Part shown: one piece after another, positions 55,829 through 63,630 of the stretch | Position numbering within the stretch: position 1 is the first letter of the stretch | Layout of the letters: the number at the start of each line of letters is the position of its first letter | From: Clostridioides difficile_D | GTDB taxonomy: Bacteria; Bacillota; Clostridia; Peptostreptococcales; Peptostreptococcaceae | NCBI GenBank assembly: GCA_945861085.1 | Contig: OX244046.1 | Location: forward strand, 2,852,001-2,916,000 | DNA: 64,000 nucleotides | Direction of reading: 5' to 3' | Position numbers and translations under genes: made by a program | The notes under the pieces: generated by a model | What the model saw: only the letters and a program-made list of their open reading frames with translations | Databases searched by the model: none | What the model was told of the DNA's origin: nothing

Positions 55829-55882
55829 TTGACCATTGGTCGAAATCATGATACAATAAAGAAAATTCGACCATTAGTCGAA
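55829..55882. promoter_or_regulatory. Two TetR-type operators and a divergent promoter
   Basis: Two copies of TTCGACCATTRGTCGAA-like dyads lie at 55829-55844 and 55866-55882. A plus-strand promoter TTGACC (55829-55834), 17-bp spacer, TACAAT (55852-55857) begins inside the first. On the minus strand a TATAAT lies about 17 bp beyond a TGGTCA in the same operator. The repressor bound here would block both genes. Confidence 0.75.
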
Positions 55883-55996
55883 AAATATTTTAACAAACTT
55901 TATTAAGAGAATACTATTTTTATCACTACATAATTAAAATTTATTCAGTTTTCTAAGGTAAGTTAAAATTATTTAAATATCTTTGGAGGTAATTTT

Positions 55997-56626
55997 ATGA
56001 ATGATATTGCACTTTCACATTATGGTAATTGGACTGGTGTAACTATTTGGATACTAATATATGGAATCTTTCTATTATTTCTGCCTTTTTATAAAAAAAG
56101 TCAAAGAAAACCGACTACAGCTTATCTAGCATTTATAATAGCTTATGCCCTTGAAATGTTTGGTATACCAATGAGTATGTATTTTGTAGCATGGTTATTT
56201 GGCAAACAATTACCAGATGGTATCCTATGGGGACATACACTAAATCAATATATTGGTCACTTTGGAATGTACATATGTATAATCTTAAACATTATTGGTA
56301 CTCTACTAGTAGTTTTTGGTTGGAGAACAATATATAAAAAGTATTGGCAATATGAAAATGGAAAAGGAATGTTAGTAACAACAGGAATTTATAGTCATAT
56401 AAGACATCCACAATATACAGGATTTTTGCTAATAACACTTGGTATGATATTTGAATGGGCAACTATTCCCCTTTTAATTATGTGGCCTATACTAGTAATT
56501 ATATATTATAGACTGGCAAAAAAAGAAGAAAATGATATGATAAATGAATTTGGAAACAATTATATTGCTTATTGTAAAAAAACTGGTATGTTTCTTCCCA
56601 AAATATTACTTAAAAAAGATATTTAA
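55997..56626 (+). CDS. Isoprenylcysteine carboxyl methyltransferase-like membrane protein
   Basis: 209 aa with about five hydrophobic helices. The C-terminal third contains GIYSHIRHPQYTGFLLITLG and EENDMINEFGNNYIAYCKKT, the SAM-binding signature of the ICMT/PEMT-type membrane methyltransferase fold. The substrate is unknown; in bacteria lacking prenylated proteins it is probably a lipid or small amphiphile. GGAGG precedes the ATG. It is probably controlled by the adjacent TetR repressor. Confidence 0.82.
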   Translation: MNDIALSHYGNWTGVTIWILIYGIFLLFLPFYKKSQRKPTTAYLAFIIAYALEMFGIPMSMYFVAWLFGKQLPDGILWGHTLNQYIGHFGMYICIILNIIGTLLVVFGWRTIYKKYWQYENGKGMLVTTGIYSHIRHPQYTGFLLITLGMIFEWATIPLLIMWPILVIIYYRLAKKEENDMINEFGNNYIAYCKKTGMFLPKILLKKDI

Positions 56627-56663
56627 CAGGTAAAAACAAAACCTTAATATCTTCATAAAGAAT

Positions 56664-56780
56664 GAGGCTGTCTCAAAATAGAGATAAGTCCCTTTTTCAT
56701 TGTTGAAATGATTAAAATATATTTCATTTAATACGAAAAGAGTGCCTCATGAACTAAAAAGCTCACTTTGAGACACTCTC
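56664..56780 (+). repeat. ~116-bp dispersed repeat, copy 3
   Basis: It starts GAGGCTGTCTCAAAATAGAG and ends CACTTTGAGACACTCTC, so the two ends (GTCTCAAA and TTTGAGAC) are inverted repeats of each other. It contains the same terminal hairpin as copies 1 and 2. It lies between convergent genes, 38 bp after the methyltransferase gene and about 40 bp after the nifJ stop. The hairpin followed by TTTTCG on the minus strand would terminate nifJ. Confidence 0.78.
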
Positions 56781-56820
56781 TTTTTATCAATTTTATATAA
56801 GCATCATAATACTTTTAATA

Positions 56821-59800
56821 TTATTCAGCTAATTTTTTGTATCCTTCATATCTTTCTTTAGCATCAGCTTCAGCTTTAGCAAATAATCCATCAGCTTCTT
56901 CTGGGAATTGTTTAGCTATAGCAGAGTATCTTACTTGTGCAAGTATGAAATCTCTGAAGCTTGCAGTTGGTTCTTTAGAATCTAAAGTGAATGGGTTTTT
57001 ACCTTCAGCTTTTGCTTCTGGATTGAATCTATATAAATGCCAGTATCCGCAAGCAACAGCTTGTGCTTCATTAGCTACAGTTCTTCCCATACCTTCTTTT
57101 AATCCATGGTTTATACATGGAGCATAAGCTATTATTAAAGATGGTCCATCATGTTTTTCAGCTTCTAGAACGGCTTTGATAAATTGGTTTTTATCAGCAC
57201 CCATAGCAACTTGAGCTACATATACGTTTCCATATGTCATAGCCATCATTCCTAAATCTTTCTTTCTAGATTTTTTACCTGCTGCAGCAAACTTAGCCAT
57301 AGCAGCAGCTGGAGTAGCTTTAGAAGCTTGACCTCCTGTATTTGAATATACTTCTGTATCAAATACAAGTACATTTACATTTTCACCAGATGCAAGAACA
57401 TGGTCTAATCCACCATAACCGATATCATATGCCCAACCGTCTCCACCTAGTATCCATTGAGATCTCTTAACTAGATAATCTTTTCTATCTTTTATAGCTT
57501 CTACTAACTCTTTAGCTTTTGCATCTGTGCAATCACAAGATGGTTTTTCTAATAATTCAACAACTTTAGCACTTGCTACTTTAGAAGCTTCTCCATCATT
57601 TCTAGAATCTAACCACTCTGTAAACACTGCTTTAGCGTCTTCACAGATATCCATAGAAACTAACTCTGTCATAGCATCTACTATTTTATTTCTTATTTGC
57701 TTAACAGCTGTGTACATACCAAATCCATATTCAGCATTATCTTCGAATAAAGAGTTTGCCCAAGATGGACCTTTACCTTCATGGTTGCAAGTATAAGGAA
57801 TTGAAGGTGCAGAAGCTCCCCATATAGAAGAACATCCAGTAGCATTAGCTATCATCATTCTATCTCCATATAATTGTGTAACTACTTTAATATATGCAGT
57901 TTCTCCACATCCAGCACATGCTCCTGAGAATTCCATTAATGGCTGTCTAAATTGACTTCCTTTAACAGTGTTTGCTGGCATAACATCACCTTTTGGAGCT
58001 ACTTCATCAGGATTTACTGCAAATGCCCAATTATCTAACTCTGTATCAAGTTGAGTATCTATTGGCTTCATAACTAAAGCTTTTTCTTTAGCTGGACATA
58101 TGTCAGCACAGTTTCCACATCCTGTACAGTCAAGTGGACTAACTTGAATTCTATATTTTAATCCTTCTAATCCTTTACCTAATGCTTTTTTAGCTTCAAA
58201 TCCTTCTGGAGCATTAGCTAATTCATCTTCAGTAACTAATACTGGTCTTATACATGCATGAGGGCATATAAAAGAACATTGGTTACATTGGATACAGTTA
58301 TCTATTATCCATTCAGGAACATCAACAGCTATACCACGTTTTTCATAAGCTGCAGTACCACAAGGGAATGTTCCATCTTCTATACCATTGAATGTACTTA
58401 CTGGTAAGTTGTTTCCTTCTTGTGCAGTCATTGGTCTTAGTATATTTTTTATAAATTCTGGTTCTTTAACTTCATTTTTATCTGCATCAACAGCATTTGC
58501 CCAAGAAGCTGGAACTTCAACTTTAACTAAAGCATTTATTCCTGCATCAACAGCAGCATAGTTCATATTAACTATTTTTTCACCTTTTTTACCATAAGCT
58601 TTAACTATAGAATCTTTTAAGTATTTAACAGCATCTTCTTCTGGTATTATTTCAGCTAATTTAAAGAATGCAGATTGCATTATCATGTTTATTCTATTTC
58701 CAAGACCTATTTCTTGTCCTAGTTTAACAGCATTAACTGTATAGAATTTTATATCATTTTTAGCTATATATTGTTTCATATGAGCTGGTAAGTTTTCTTC
58801 AAGTCCTGCTTGGTCCCATATAGTGTTAAGTACAAATGTACCTCCTTTTTTAAGACCTTTTAATAAATCATATTGATAAACATATGATTGTTTATGACAG
58901 GCAATATAGTCAGCTTCATCTATTAAATAAGTTGCTCTTATTGGAGTATCACCAAATCTTAAGTGAGACATAGTTATACCACCAGATTTTTTAGAATCAT
59001 AATCAAAGTAAGCTTGAGCATATTTTTCAGTATGGTCACCGATTATCTTGATAGCTTGTTTGTTAGCTCCAACAGTACCGTCAGAACCTAATCCCCAGAA
59101 CTTACATCTTATAGTTCCTTTAGAAGCTATTTTAATTGGTTCAGATGGAGTTAAAGAAGTGTTAGTTACATCATCAACTATACCTACTGTAAATCCATTT
59201 TTAGGTTGTTCTGAAACTAAGTTATCAAAAACAGTTTTTATATCTGAAGGAGTAGTGTCTTTTGAACCTAATCCGTATCTTCCACCTATTATCATAGGAG
59301 CATTTTCTTTTCCATAGAATACATCACGTACATCTAAGTATAATGGTTCACCAGTTGAACCTGGTTCTTTAGTTCTATCAAGTACACATATTCTTTCAAC
59401 AGTAGATGGCATAGCATCTAAGAAATGTTTCATTGAGAATGGTCTATATAAATGAACTTTAACTAAACCATATTTTTCTCCCTTAGCATTTAAGTAATCT
59501 ATAGTTTCTTCTATTGTTTCTGTTACAGAACCCATAGCAACTAATACATATTTAGCATCTTCTGCTCCATAGTAATCAAATAAACTATGTTTTCTACCTG
59601 TTAAATTACTCATTTTTTCCATATATTTTTCAACTATACCTACTATATTTTGATAGTATTTATTAGAAGCTTCTCTAGTTTGGAAATATATATCTGGGTT
59701 TTGAGCAGTACCACGAGCAACTGGATGATTTGGAGATAAAGCATTATCTCTAAATGCTTGAACTGCTTCAAAGTTTAATAAACTTGCATAATCTTCATTT

Positions 59801-60360
59801 TCTAATAATTCTACTTTTTGGATTTCATGTGAAGTTCTGAATCCATCAAAGAAATGTATAAATGGTAATCTACCTTCTATTGCAGCTAAATGCGCAACAG
59901 GTGCTATATCAGCTACTTCTTGAACTGAACCAGAAGCTAATAATACACATCCAGTTTGTCTAGCAGCCATAACGTCTTGATGGTCACCAAATATTGATAA
60001 AGCTTGAGATGCTAAAGCACGAGCACTTACATGGAATACTCCTGGTAATAACTCTCCTGCAACTTTATACATGTTAGGTATCATTAATAATAAACCTTGA
60101 GATGCTGTAAAAGTAGAAGTTAAAGCTCCTCCTTGTAAAGAACCATGGAATGCTCCTGATGCTCCTGCTTCTGACTGCATTTCAACAACATTAACTGTTT
60201 GTCCAAATATATTTTTTCTTCCTTGTGATGCCCACTCATCAACTACTTCAGCCATAGTTGAAGATGGTGTGATTGGATATATAGCTGCTACATCTGTAAA
60301 CGCATAGGCAACGTGAGCTGCAGCTGTATTTCCATCAAGTGTTTTCATAAACTTAGCCAT
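56821..60360 (-). CDS. nifJ: Pyruvate:ferredoxin (flavodoxin) oxidoreductase
   Basis: A single-chain homodimeric-type PFOR of 1179 aa that oxidises pyruvate to acetyl-CoA and CO2 with ferredoxin reduction, central to anaerobic energy metabolism. Domain I carries AAIYPITPSSTMAEVVDEWA. Domain V has two [4Fe-4S] motifs, CIQCNQCSFICPHAC near 700 and CTGCGNCADICP near 757. The thiamine-diphosphate domain has the proximal-cluster CAGCGETAYIK, GGDGWAYDIGYGG and DTEVYSNTGGQ. AGGAGG precedes the ATG. It is monocistronic. Confidence 0.97.
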   Translation of the reverse strand: MAKFMKTLDGNTAAAHVAYAFTDVAAIYPITPSSTMAEVVDEWASQGRKNIFGQTVNVVEMQSEAGASGAFHGSLQGGALTSTFTASQGLLLMIPNMYKVAGELLPGVFHVSARALASQALSIFGDHQDVMAARQTGCVLLASGSVQEVADIAPVAHLAAIEGRLPFIHFFDGFRTSHEIQKVELLENEDYASLLNFEAVQAFRDNALSPNHPVARGTAQNPDIYFQTREASNKYYQNIVGIVEKYMEKMSNLTGRKHSLFDYYGAEDAKYVLVAMGSVTETIEETIDYLNAKGEKYGLVKVHLYRPFSMKHFLDAMPSTVERICVLDRTKEPGSTGEPLYLDVRDVFYGKENAPMIIGGRYGLGSKDTTPSDIKTVFDNLVSEQPKNGFTVGIVDDVTNTSLTPSEPIKIASKGTIRCKFWGLGSDGTVGANKQAIKIIGDHTEKYAQAYFDYDSKKSGGITMSHLRFGDTPIRATYLIDEADYIACHKQSYVYQYDLLKGLKKGGTFVLNTIWDQAGLEENLPAHMKQYIAKNDIKFYTVNAVKLGQEIGLGNRINMIMQSAFFKLAEIIPEEDAVKYLKDSIVKAYGKKGEKIVNMNYAAVDAGINALVKVEVPASWANAVDADKNEVKEPEFIKNILRPMTAQEGNNLPVSTFNGIEDGTFPCGTAAYEKRGIAVDVPEWIIDNCIQCNQCSFICPHACIRPVLVTEDELANAPEGFEAKKALGKGLEGLKYRIQVSPLDCTGCGNCADICPAKEKALVMKPIDTQLDTELDNWAFAVNPDEVAPKGDVMPANTVKGSQFRQPLMEFSGACAGCGETAYIKVVTQLYGDRMMIANATGCSSIWGASAPSIPYTCNHEGKGPSWANSLFEDNAEYGFGMYTAVKQIRNKIVDAMTELVSMDICEDAKAVFTEWLDSRNDGEASKVASAKVVELLEKPSCDCTDAKAKELVEAIKDRKDYLVKRSQWILGGDGWAYDIGYGGLDHVLASGENVNVLVFDTEVYSNTGGQASKATPAAAMAKFAAAGKKSRKKDLGMMAMTYGNVYVAQVAMGADKNQFIKAVLEAEKHDGPSLIIAYAPCINHGLKEGMGRTVANEAQAVACGYWHLYRFNPEAKAEGKNPFTLDSKEPTASFRDFILAQVRYSAIAKQFPEEADGLFAKAEADAKERYEGYKKLAE

Positions 60361-60391
60361 AATATGTATCCTCCTTGATAGCTACAATTGT

Positions 60392-60444
60392 ACTTGTTTA
60401 TAACAAGTCTATTTTTTTATATTTACATATAATTTACACAACAA
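60392..60444 (-). promoter_or_regulatory. Predicted nifJ promoter with a dyad at the transcription start
   Basis: On the minus strand, TTGTTG (60439-60444), a 17-bp spacer and TATAAA (60416-60421) form a plausible sigma-A promoter. Immediately downstream, at about +1 to +17, lies the 17-bp dyad ACTTGTT-ATA-AACAAGT (60392-60408). It could be an operator or a 5'-end stabilising hairpin. Confidence 0.55.
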
Positions 60445-60821
60445 AAATATAAACACACATATAGTCGCGCAAATACTCTATCTTCTAATATAATACTACA
60501 GATTAGATAAAATTCCTTTGAAAATTGTAAATTAATTACATATTTAAGTAGATTTTTTTTAAAATTAAATATGTTAAGTTTTTTTCATAATTTTGTATAC
60601 AATATATAATAAATTAAGTTAGATTTTTCAAACTTTTTTATCTATTTGTATATATTGATATAAAAAATAGAATAGTTATCTTTATTATATGTAAATTTAT
60701 ATATATAATTTTACCATATTACATCATATTTTTGTAAGTTTTTATTATATTTTTCATAATACCCCTTTATTTTATAAATTAATCTAATAGATTAAATTTA
60801 TCATATAGAAATTTATTACAT
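60445..60821. other. Gene-free AT-rich stretch between nifJ and pduL
   Basis: About 380 bases, very AT-rich, with no open frame with a ribosome-binding site and no repeat shared with the rest of the window. Confidence 0.45.
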
Positions 60822-60862
60822 TTAAAAAATATGCTAGCAAATAGAATATCCACTAGCATAAA
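60822..60862 (-). terminator. Intrinsic terminator of pduL
   Basis: TATGCTAG (60830-60837) pairs with CTAGCATA (60853-60860), followed on the minus strand by TTTTTTAAA. It lies 15 bp after the stop. Confidence 0.75.
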
Positions 60863-60876
60863 TTTCATTTATAATA

Positions 60877-61446
60877 TTAATCAACTATTAATTCTACTAA
60901 ATCTCCATTTTTAACACCTGCTGCATTTCCTTCTTCCATGTCAACATGCATTTCTAGATTAAAGCTATCACTAGCTCTTACTAATACATTTTCAAATACT
61001 AATGCTCTTGGTCCAGATGTTTTAACTTTTACTATTTGCTTATCAGTTACACCAAATTTAGCAGCATCTTCATTGCTCATATGTATATGTCTAGAGGCAA
61101 CTATAACTCCTTCTTTCATTTCAACTTTTCCAGCAGGCCCTACTAATTTAACACCTGGAGTCCCAGCTATATCACCAGATTCTTTTATTGGTGCTTTTAC
61201 TCCTAATGGGAAACCATCTGCTAAAGATATTTCAACTTGAGTATGAGCTCTAGCTGGTCCTAATACTCTAACTCCTTTTAAAGTTCCTTTTGGTCCTACT
61301 AAATCCACTTTTTCTTCACAGGCATATTGTCCTGGTTGAGACAATGGTTTAAATTTAGTTAACTCATGACCTGCCCCAAATAATACGTCTATATCAGCTT
61401 GACTTAAATGAACATGTTTATTAGATAATGCTATTGGTAATTTCAT
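60877..61446 (-). CDS. pduL: PduL-type phosphate acyltransferase
   Basis: 189 aa. Two PduL half-domains each carry the zinc-ligating histidines: SNKHVHLSQADIDVLFG at the N-terminus and ASRHIHMSNEDAAKFGV at about residue 117, plus HVDMEEGNAAG near the end. It interconverts acyl-CoA and acyl-phosphate. It lacks the N-terminal extension that targets PduL to microcompartments, and no shell genes are near, so it is probably a cytosolic phosphotransacetylase working on acetyl-CoA, such as that made by NifJ next door. AAGGAGGG precedes the ATG. Confidence 0.92.
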   Translation of the reverse strand: MKLPIALSNKHVHLSQADIDVLFGAGHELTKFKPLSQPGQYACEEKVDLVGPKGTLKGVRVLGPARAHTQVEISLADGFPLGVKAPIKESGDIAGTPGVKLVGPAGKVEMKEGVIVASRHIHMSNEDAAKFGVTDKQIVKVKTSGPRALVFENVLVRASDSFNLEMHVDMEEGNAAGVKNGDLVELIVD

Positions 61447-61518
61447 TGAAATTCCCTCCTTCTAATTATTTTAAATTATTGCAATACAATTATACATAAT
61501 ATTACCTACAAAATCAAA

Positions 61519-61740
61519 TTATATTGAATCAATATATATTTTTAAATTTTTATATATTATATCTTTAAATTCTTGATTATCCATATAAGGTATATTATCT
61601 GTATTATTTAAATATATATTGTGTAAAAGTTTAGTATTTATACTCTTAAAGAAAAAGTCCATAACAATCTGACCTCCTTTAAACTGTGAATCATAGGATT
61701 TACTACCTCCTACTGCAATATACATACCTATACGTTTCTT
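61519..61740 (-). CDS. Flavodoxin-family oxidoreductase, 3' exon
   Basis: The C-terminal 73 or so residues of the gene split by the IStron. It reads KKRIGMYIAVGGSKSYDSQF, QFKGGQIVMDFFFKSINT, then IYLNNTDNIPYMDNQEF, ending LKIYIDSI. It has no start signal of its own (the in-frame ATG at 61725 lacks a Shine-Dalgarno), and it continues the 5' exon in frame if the element is removed. The combined protein would be at least about 185 aa, normal for NADPH-dependent FMN-reductase-like proteins. The exact first base depends on the 3' splice site (61740 or 61737; both keep frame). Confidence 0.82.
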   Translation of the reverse strand, partial: KKRIGMYIAVGGSKSYDSQFKGGQIVMDFFFKSINTKLLHNIYLNNTDNIPYMDNQEFKDIIYKNLKIYIDSI

Positions 61741-61871
61741 ATTTCTCTGAACCTCCCATGACTAAAGTCACAGGGTTCCTGCTTCATAGAATTTTGCATA
61801 CTAAAATATGTCTTACTAATTCTCCACAGGCCATCCCCGTAGTTCCTACGGTTCTTACATAAGTTATTTAT
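61741..61871 (-). ncRNA. Predicted TnpB guide RNA (omega RNA) scaffold / intron 3' segment
   Basis: The 130 bases from the tnpB stop to the right end are non-coding and structured: CCGTA-GGAAC-TACGG (61837-61851), then the right-end hairpin GAACC...GGTTC with inner TGACT-TT-AGTCA (61749-61778). In IS605-type TnpB systems the guide RNA is made from the 3' end of tnpB through the right end, with the guide taken from flanking host DNA. Here the guide would be the 3' exon starting at about 61740. The same stretch must contain the intron's 3' splice site. The 5' limit of the RNA is inferred. Confidence 0.65.
61848..61871 (-). repeat. Right arm of the inverted repeat flanking tnpB
   Basis: Minus-strand TAAATAACTTATGTAAGAACCGTA pairs with the left arm at 63137-63160 in 22 of 24 positions. 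The arm includes the tnpB stop codon. Confidence 0.85.
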
Positions 61872-62973
61872 TTTGAATTGTTATTAGTCTTAATCCTTCT
61901 TTTAATATATTTATACTTGCATTTATATCTCTATCGTGAATTTCATTACAACTAGGACAAATCCATTTTCTTATATTTAAGTCCTTAACTTCCTCGTTTT
62001 TATACCCACATTTATTGCATATTTGTGAACTTGCAAAGAATTTACCTACCTTTACAATTTGTCTACCATGCCAAGTAGCCTTGTATTTTAATTGACGAAT
62101 AAACTCTGACCATGACACATCAGAAATTAAGCGAGATAGTTTACGATTTCTAATCATATTCTTTACTTGTAAACCTTCTATGCAAATAACATCGTTCTCT
62201 TTTATAAATTTAGTAGATAGTTTTTGTAGAAAATCATTTCTTTGATTGGCTATATGTTCTTGAAGTCTTGCAACTTTTAATCTTGCTTTATTTCTATTTA
62301 AACTACCGATTGTTTTTCTCGATAATTTTCTTTGTAATTTAGCAAGTTTGCTTAATGACTTCTGAAGATACTTCGGATTTTCTATAAATTCTCCACAACT
62401 TGAGATACAAAATTCTTTAATTCCCAAATCTAAACCTATCTGATTATTAGTATTTTCAAATGCTTCAATATCTACATTAGTACAACATAATGATACATAG
62501 TACCTACCACTTGGTTCTTTAGATATAGTAGCATTAAGTATTCTCCCTTTAGGTACTTGTTTATCCCTTACTTTAACCATACCAAGTTTAGGTAATTTTA
62601 TATATTGACCACAATACACGATATTTCCATTTGTAAAGTTAGTTTTATATGAAAATCTATTAATTTTCTTTGATTTAAATTTAGGAAATCCTGCCTTTTT
62701 TTTAAAGAATTTTTCATATGCATTATCTAAATCTTTTAAGGCGTTTTGTAGTGAAAATTTGTCAGGTTCTTTAAGCCACTTTAAATCTTTTTTTAAATTG
62801 GTTAAATCAGAACTACACTGTTTATAAGTAAAAGTTTCTTTATCGTTTTTATAAACTTCTATTCTTTTAGCAAGATATTTATTATATACAAATCTACAAC
62901 ATCCAAAAGTTTTGTTAATTAACTCTTGTTGTTTTTTATTTGGATACATTCTAAACTTATAAGCTTTTTCCAC
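61864..62973 (-). CDS. tnpB: TnpB family RNA-guided nuclease (IS605 OrfB)
   Basis: 369 aa. It has an N-terminal wedge/helical region (KAYKFRMYPNKKQQELINKT), RuvC-I aspartate in NQIGLDLGIKEF, RuvC-II glutamate in VICIEGLQVKNM, a zinc ribbon CNKCGYKNEEV then CPSCNEIHDRD, and the RuvC-III aspartate in HDRDINASINIL. All catalytic residues are present, so the nuclease should be active. The start is GTG with GAGG 8 bases upstream. The last two codons lie inside an inverted repeat that flanks the gene. It is expected to cut TTGAT-adjacent targets that match its guide and so help retain the element. Confidence 0.95.
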   Translation of the reverse strand: MEKAYKFRMYPNKKQQELINKTFGCCRFVYNKYLAKRIEVYKNDKETFTYKQCSSDLTNLKKDLKWLKEPDKFSLQNALKDLDNAYEKFFKKKAGFPKFKSKKINRFSYKTNFTNGNIVYCGQYIKLPKLGMVKVRDKQVPKGRILNATISKEPSGRYYVSLCCTNVDIEAFENTNNQIGLDLGIKEFCISSCGEFIENPKYLQKSLSKLAKLQRKLSRKTIGSLNRNKARLKVARLQEHIANQRNDFLQKLSTKFIKENDVICIEGLQVKNMIRNRKLSRLISDVSWSEFIRQLKYKATWHGRQIVKVGKFFASSQICNKCGYKNEEVKDLNIRKWICPSCNEIHDRDINASINILKEGLRLITIQNK

Positions 62974-62981
62974 TGCTATCG

Positions 62982-63136
62982 CCTCACTTTAATTGTTTTT
63001 TGATACACTTTTTAATGATTTTATCATATTTAATATATTATATAATGCTGTGGTGAACAATTTATTAATCACCTATCATAATATTAACAAATGTAATTAT
63101 TTAAAACAATTATTTAGAAGGTCTTATATTTAATTT
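62982..63136 (-). other. Gene-free spacer between intron core and tnpB
   Basis: About 155 AT-rich bases between the left inverted-repeat arm and the tnpB start. It includes the tnpB ribosome-binding site (AGTGAGG, 62982-62988). I see no remnant of a tnpA gene. Confidence 0.6.
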
Positions 63137-63160
63137 TAAATAACATATTTAAGAACCGTA
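63137..63160 (-). repeat. Left arm of the inverted repeat flanking tnpB
   Basis: Plus-strand TAAATAACATATTTAAGAACCGTA matches the minus-strand right arm at 61848-61871 except for two bases. In the element's RNA the two arms can pair and loop out the whole tnpB gene. Confidence 0.85.
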
Positions 63161-63630
63161 AGTCTTAACTTTTATCATTTTTGAGGTTGTCGTTCACATA
63201 AGTTCGCTACTACCTATGCAGTTCTCTTATGAACTTCTTACACTTTCATGCAAGCACAGACTATATCTTATCCTTCGGCATTATCCGTTAAGGTCTACCC
63301 ACTTCCACTACCGATAACTTGTAGTGTACTTCCCTCAAGAGGAATAGTCGTTGAAGTTTCTCCTATTCGGAGTTTACCTGCTGATTGCCCATTTTAAAGT
63401 ACTTAGGGTTTAACCTTATACCATCTAACCAATTTTTTCTACTTTCGTAACTTTCACACTTAGGTTTATTTCATCCTTATGTTTTAGTTTAGTTAGCTTT
63501 AGGGGTTTCCAGCAATTCAAGTAGTATTGGATAGGTTCTATCCTATCTCTACATATAGGTTTCCCTATATGCTGACTATTTTAGCTACTAACTCATGACT
63601 AAAGTCACGAGTGTGCGTAGCTATTTTTTA
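63161..63630 (-). ncRNA. Group I intron 5' segment and catalytic core
   Basis: On the minus strand the four conserved core segments appear in order: P AATTGCTGGAAACCCCT (63501-63517), Q AATCAGCAGG (63377-63386), R TTCAACGACTA (63345-63355) and S AAGATATAGTCTGTGC (63254-63269). P and Q can pair through GCTG/CAGC (P4), and R and S through GACTA/TAGTC (P7). The internal guide GTCAG (63572-63576) pairs with the 5' exon end TTGAT, leaving the required U-G wobble at the splice site. The ribozyme would splice the element out of the host mRNA. Confidence 0.9.

Larger units (their letters stand above)
61741..63630 (-). mobile_element. IStron (group I intron plus IS605-type tnpB element, CdISt1-like)
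   Basis: A 1.89-kb insertion lying directly 3' of TTGAT (63631-63635, minus strand) inside a flavoprotein gene. Both ends carry the same IS200/IS605-style subterminal hairpin built on TGACTTTAGTCA: left end 63592-63611, right end 61749-61778. Its 5' third is a group I intron core, and the middle is a complete tnpB gene. There is no tnpA, so mobility would need a Y1 transposase in trans. Removing it as an intron restores the host frame. IStrons of this design were described in C. difficile as CdISt1; this copy has only the TnpB-type ORF. Confidence 0.9.

Noticed and set aside
60392..60408. The nifJ dyad as a Rex site
   Set aside because: Half sites are only 3 bp apart; the Rex consensus TTGTTAANNNNTTAACAA has a different size and spacing.
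62974..63136. A degenerate tnpA upstream of tnpB
   Set aside because: The stretch is too short and AT-rich, with no HUH or catalytic-tyrosine motif in any frame.
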